Source: an uncultured Clostridia bacterium
GTDB taxonomy: Bacteria; Bacillota; Clostridia; UMGS1883
Direction: 5' to 3'
NCBI GenBank assembly: GCA_947629615.1
Contig: CANRER010000064.1
Span: forward strand, 1-7,919
DNA length: 7,919 nt
The notes under the pieces were generated by a model, which was not told where the DNA came from, made no database searches, and was given only the letters and a program-made list of their open reading frames with translations. This document shows, piece after piece, positions 5,335 through 7,919 of this stretch. A program made the position numbers and the translations under genes. Each line of letters opens with the position of its first letter. Positions within the stretch are counted from its first letter, which is position 1.

Positions 5335-6438
5335 TTAATCCAGATACCCCTTGGCCGCCAACAGCTCCGCGAGCAGAACGCCGCCGCCCGCCGCGCCGCG
5401 CAGCGTGTTATGGCTCATGGAAACGAGCTTGTAGTCGTACTGGGCCGACTCTCTCAGCCTCCCGCAGCTTATCGCCATGCCGCCGTCAATCTCGCGGGCG
5501 GTCTTTATCTGAGGCTGATCCGGACTGTCCTTTTCGGTATAAACGTGGATAAACCGCTCGGGCGCGTGCGGAAGGCGCAGCCGCTGCGGCTCGCCCTCGT
5601 ACTCGGCCCAAAGCCGCTCTATCTCCTCGACGGAGGGCTTTTCAACGCCGTCCCTGAACGAGAAGAAAATCGCCGCCGTATGCCCGTCGGACACAGGCAC
5701 GCGGTAGGTTTGGCACTCGATGCTCATTTCGTCGGAGGGAACTATCTCGCCGCCCTCGACATGGCCGAGTATCTTGCCGGGCTCGACCTCGGACTTCTGC
5801 TCCTCGCCGCCTATGTAGGGGATGAGGTTATCGACCATTTCGGGCCAAGTGTCAAAGGTCTTGCCCGCGCCGGAAATGGCCTGATAGGTCGTCACAAGGG
5901 CCTTGGCGACGGGGTATTTCATATTTATCACCGCGAGCGCAGGCAGGTACGACTGGAGCGAGCAGTTGCTTTTCACGGCAACGAAGCCGCGCTTTGTTCC
6001 AAGCCGCTTGCGCTGGGCGGGGATTATCTCGAGATGGCCGGGGTTTATCTCGGGGATTATCATAGGCACGTCGGGGGTGTGGCGGTGGGCCGAATTGTTC
6101 GATACCACCGGGCATTCGGCCTTGGCGTATCGCTCTTCAAGGGCGCGAATTTCGTCCTTTTTCATATCCACGGCGCAAAAAACAAAGTCCACCATAGCGG
6201 CGATTTTTTCCACGTCCGCCACGGCGTCCATAACCGTCATATCAGCCACCGAGGCGGGGATTTCCTCGCTCATGGCCCACTTTTTGCCCACGGCCTCGCC
6301 GTAGGGCTTGCCGGCGCTCCGAGGGGAGGCCGCCAACGCCGTTATCTTAAACCACGGGTGGTCGTGCAGCAGGGTAACAAACCGCTGCCCCACCATGCCC
6401 GTGGCCCCGATGATACCAACCTTGTAGCTTGACTTCAT
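5335..6438 (-). CDS. asd: Aspartate-semialdehyde dehydrogenase, archaeal/fungal-type subfamily
   Basis: The enzyme reduces aspartyl phosphate to aspartate semialdehyde with NADPH, the branch point to lysine/diaminopimelate, threonine and methionine. The 367-residue protein shows the nucleotide loop GATGMVGQRF (11-20), the phosphate-binding SNNSAHR (113-119), the catalytic cysteine C159 in SNCS, TYQAISGAG (184-192), IPYIGGEEQK (206-215), and the active-site histidine H253 in RVPVSDGH. The spacing, HPWFKITALAASPRSAGK (27-44) and IGGEE block resemble the archaeal/fungal-type subfamily more than the E. coli enzyme. The ATG at 6438 has AAGGTG about 11 bases upstream. A start 24 codons earlier would lie within the preceding gene and add unrelated residues. 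The gap to the membrane-protein gene is 23 bases, so the two are probably co-transcribed. Confidence 0.93.
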   Translation of the reverse strand: MKSSYKVGIIGATGMVGQRFVTLLHDHPWFKITALAASPRSAGKPYGEAVGKKWAMSEEIPASVADMTVMDAVADVEKIAAMVDFVFCAVDMKKDEIRALEERYAKAECPVVSNNSAHRHTPDVPMIIPEINPGHLEIIPAQRKRLGTKRGFVAVKSNCSLQSYLPALAVINMKYPVAKALVTTYQAISGAGKTFDTWPEMVDNLIPYIGGEEQKSEVEPGKILGHVEGGEIVPSDEMSIECQTYRVPVSDGHTAAIFFSFRDGVEKPSVEEIERLWAEYEGEPQRLRLPHAPERFIHVYTEKDSPDQPQIKTAREIDGGMAISCGRLRESAQYDYKLVSMSHNTLRGAAGGGVLLAELLAAKGYLD

Positions 6439-6461
6439 TAAAATATCAACACCTTTTTTTA

Positions 6462-6989
6462 TTATAGCAGACCGAAGAAGCGGAAGCGGAGGCAGACCGC
6501 CGCCGCGCACAGCAGCACGAAAAGCGCTATCGCAACCACGGTGAACACCGTGAGCGTTTTCTTTTCGATTTTGCCGCCGTTAGACAAAAACGAGAACACC
6601 TGCGTCATTATAAAAATGATGATGAGGCTGATATAAACGAGCGCGTAAGCCTTGTCGGCGCCCATGTTGCCGCAGTACTGTATCACCATCGCGCTCCACA
6701 GCACATACAGGAACATCGCGCAGTAGGTGAACATTCCCTTGTTTTCCTTATACGCCCCGAGGGCCGCGCAGGCCATAGCCCCCACTATGCCGCCCCAGAA
6801 AAGTATCTGGATAAAGCCCTGAGCGCCAAGCACCGTTTCCGAGCTTTTGCTCATATTCTGAAGGAACAGCATAAGGAAGGCGTAAAGTATCGTTATTATC
6901 GTCAGCGTGACAAGGCGGCTGCCAAGCCTTTCCGCCTCGGCATGGCGGCGAATGTCGGCGTCGTCGTTCTTTTTCATTTTTGAAGCCAT
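6462..6989 (-). CDS. Uncharacterised membrane protein with about five transmembrane helices
   Basis: I do not recognise a family. The 175-residue protein starts with a charged cytoplasmic segment of about 25 residues. Hydrophobic helices follow at about 26-45, 59-80, 86-106, 114-134 and 145-167, with a short basic C-terminal end (RFRFFGLL). Positive charges between helices 4 and 5 (KIEKK) and at the N-terminus suggest both are cytoplasmic. No catalytic motif, signal peptide or cysteine pair pattern stands out. The ATG at 6989 follows AAAGGAGAGGAG closely; an ATG four codons later is also possible. It is first in the putative operon with asd, yqeG and the shikimate fusion. Transport of an amino acid or regulation of envelope precursors would fit that position, but nothing in the sequence shows it. 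Confidence 0.8.
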   Translation of the reverse strand: MASKMKKNDDADIRRHAEAERLGSRLVTLTIITILYAFLMLFLQNMSKSSETVLGAQGFIQILFWGGIVGAMACAALGAYKENKGMFTYCAMFLYVLWSAMVIQYCGNMGADKAYALVYISLIIIFIMTQVFSFLSNGGKIEKKTLTVFTVVAIALFVLLCAAAVCLRFRFFGLL

Positions 6990-7043
6990 GAGGCTCCTCT
7001 CCTTTCGTGCGGGAAGCTCGTATGTTCTTTGATATTATATGTT

Positions 7044-7062
7044 GTTTTCGCCCCGCGAAAAC
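7044..7062 (-). promoter_or_regulatory. Perfect hairpin in the leader of the membrane-protein/asd operon
   Basis: Arms 7044-7051 and 7055-7062 pair perfectly (GTTTTCGC with GCGAAAAC) around three bases. In the minus transcript it lies a few bases after the predicted start point near 7069 and about 55 bases before the ATG. It could be a 5' stabilising hairpin or an operator; no U-tract follows. Confidence 0.5.
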
Positions 7063-7075
7063 ACTCCGCTCTTAT

Positions 7076-7104
7076 ATTTTATCCTAAAATCCTTACAAAG
7101 TCAA
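7076..7104 (-). promoter_or_regulatory. Sigma-A promoter for the membrane-protein/asd operon
   Basis: TTGACT (7104-7099) and TAAAAT (7081-7076) are separated by 17 bases on the minus strand, in an AT-rich divergent intergenic region. The predicted leader is about 80 bases. I see no aptamer of a known class in it. Confidence 0.75.
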
Positions 7105-7133
7105 GAAGTTTAGGAAAATTTTCGCAATAAGTA

Positions 7134-7162
7134 TAGACAAATTAATATTTTTGTGACATAAT
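7134..7162 (+). promoter_or_regulatory. Sigma-A promoter for asnS
   Basis: TAGACA (7134-7139) and CATAAT (7157-7162) are 17 bases apart, with an AT-rich spacer. Transcription should start near 7169, giving a leader of about 38 bases. This is too short for a T-box, a common control of such genes in Firmicutes. The -35 boxes of this and the divergent promoter are about 30 bases apart. Confidence 0.78.
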
Positions 7163-7206
7163 ATATGTGAAATAATTAACCGATGGACATACACGGAGGA
7201 ATTGCA

Positions 7207-7919
7207 ATGAAAAGAACCACCGTAAAGGAGCTTTACCGCCACACCCCCGCCGAGGGAGAGCGGGCGCGGGTTTCCGGCTGGGTGCGCAGCGTGCGCGGCA
7301 ACGGGGCTTTCGCCTTTATATCACTTAACGACGGCAGCTTTTTTGAAAGCCTGCAAATTGTGGCCGAAAAGGAGCGCCTTGAAAATTACGCCGAAATAGC
7401 CGCCCAAAACGTGGGCGCGGCCCTCACCTTCGAGGGCGAGATACGCCTTACGCCCTCGGCCCGCCAGCCCTTCGAGCTGAACGCCGAGGCGGCGTGGGTG
7501 GAGGGCGGCTCCACGCCGGATTACCCGCTGCAAAAAAAGCGCCACAGCAACGAATTTTTGCGCACTATAGCTCACCTCCGCCCGAGGACGAACCTGTATT
7601 CGTCGGTTTTTCGCGTGCGCGGGCTGCTGGCCTACGCCATACACCGCTTCTTTAACGAGCGCGGCTTCGTTTACGTCCACACCCCCATCATAACCACGAG
7701 CGACTGCGAGGGCGCGGGCGAAATGTTTCGCGTGACTACGCTCGACCCGGCCTCGCCCCCGCTTACGCCGGACGGCAGGGCCGACTTTTCAAAGGACTTC
7801 TTCGGCAAGGCCGCCGGGCTCACCGTGAGCGGCCAGCTAAACGCCGAAACCCACGCGCTGGCCCTCGGCAGCGTGTATACCTTCGGCCCCACCCTCCGCG
7901 CCGAACACAGCAACACTCC
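7207..7919 (+). CDS. asnS: Asparaginyl-tRNA synthetase, N-terminal part (runs off the right edge)
   Basis: The enzyme charges tRNA-Asn with asparagine using ATP. About 237 codons are present of the roughly 460 usual. Visible are the N-terminal OB-fold anticodon-binding domain (GWVRSVR near 24-30, FAFISLNDGS near 35-44), the class II linker with QKKRHSNEFLR (about 113-123) and LRPRTN, motif 1 around FFNERGFVYVHTPIIT, the asparaginyl-specific SDCEGAGEMF, SGQLNAE, and the start of motif 2 (TLRAEHSNTS) at the edge. SDCEGAGEMF distinguishes it from the aspartyl enzyme. The ATG at 7207 has GGAGGA (7195-7200) six bases upstream. Motif 2 reads GPTLRAE where GPTFRAE is more usual, a mild change. No frameshift is visible in the part present. 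Confidence 0.95.
   Translation, partial: MKRTTVKELYRHTPAEGERARVSGWVRSVRGNGAFAFISLNDGSFFESLQIVAEKERLENYAEIAAQNVGAALTFEGEIRLTPSARQPFELNAEAAWVEGGSTPDYPLQKKRHSNEFLRTIAHLRPRTNLYSSVFRVRGLLAYAIHRFFNERGFVYVHTPIITTSDCEGAGEMFRVTTLDPASPPLTPDGRADFSKDFFGKAAGLTVSGQLNAETHALALGSVYTFGPTLRAEHSNT

Noticed and set aside
5410..6432. Long plus-strand open frame (340 codons) opposite asd
   Set aside because: It is a mirror of the conserved asd gene, rich in repeated simple residues, with no promoter or ribosome site.
6454..6469. Extended -10 box (TGCTATAAT) just before asd as a separate asd promoter
   Set aside because: It lacks a -35 match and would start transcription inside or after the asd ribosome site. The box is largely made by the last Leu codons and stop of the preceding gene.
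7163..7206. T-box leader for asnS
   Set aside because: The predicted leader is only about 38 bases and has neither a specifier stem nor the T-box sequence.
1..7919. CRISPR array, toxin-antitoxin, phage or defence genes
   Set aside because: No regularly spaced repeats and no such protein families are visible. Apart from the IS end, the content is core metabolism.

Overview
The window looks like chromosomal DNA of a GC-rich member of the Clostridia, probably a gut Oscillospiraceae/Ruminococcaceae-type Firmicute. This is an inference from four things: consensus sigma-A promoters, strong AAAGGAGG-type ribosome binding sites, a folT gene behind a tetrahydrofolate riboswitch, and a Clostridia-like gene set. 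All complete genes lie on the minus strand. One gene, at the right edge, lies on the plus strand.

Layout from left to right. At 1-172 is the end of an IS3-family insertion sequence with the first 42 codons of its OrfA. At 218-1180 is a Ca2+/cation antiporter. Its leader (about 1220-1401) is a complete yybP-ykoY manganese riboswitch with a consensus promoter and a mutually exclusive terminator. At 1398-2642 is folC and at 2663-3172 is folT, the substrate-binding subunit of a folate ECF transporter. These two form an operon led by a tetrahydrofolate riboswitch (3274-3366), with its own consensus promoter and a terminator that touches the folT start codon. At 3404-4735 is a shikimate dehydrogenase-shikimate kinase fusion. 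At 4759-5268 is a YqeG-type HAD phosphatase, at 5335-6438 an archaeal/fungal-type aspartate-semialdehyde dehydrogenase, and at 6462-6989 an unrecognised five-helix membrane protein. These four probably form one transcript from a promoter at 7076-7104. A divergent promoter at 7134-7162 drives asnS, which runs off the right edge.

How the genes work together. The right-hand operon joins aromatic and aspartate-family amino-acid synthesis with a YqeG phosphatase. The folT-folC pair imports folate and then traps it by polyglutamylation, and reduced folate feeds back through the riboswitch. The exchanger is most likely a manganese (or Mn/Ca) exporter switched on by Mn2+. Both riboswitch operons start from promoters whose -35 box contains the stop codon of the preceding gene. 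I see no terminator between neighbouring operons, so each riboswitch may also gate read-through from the operon upstream.

I found no CRISPR array, phage, toxin-antitoxin or defence system. The most rewarding content is the pair of riboswitches, whose switching helices can be drawn base by base, and the fused shikimate enzyme.
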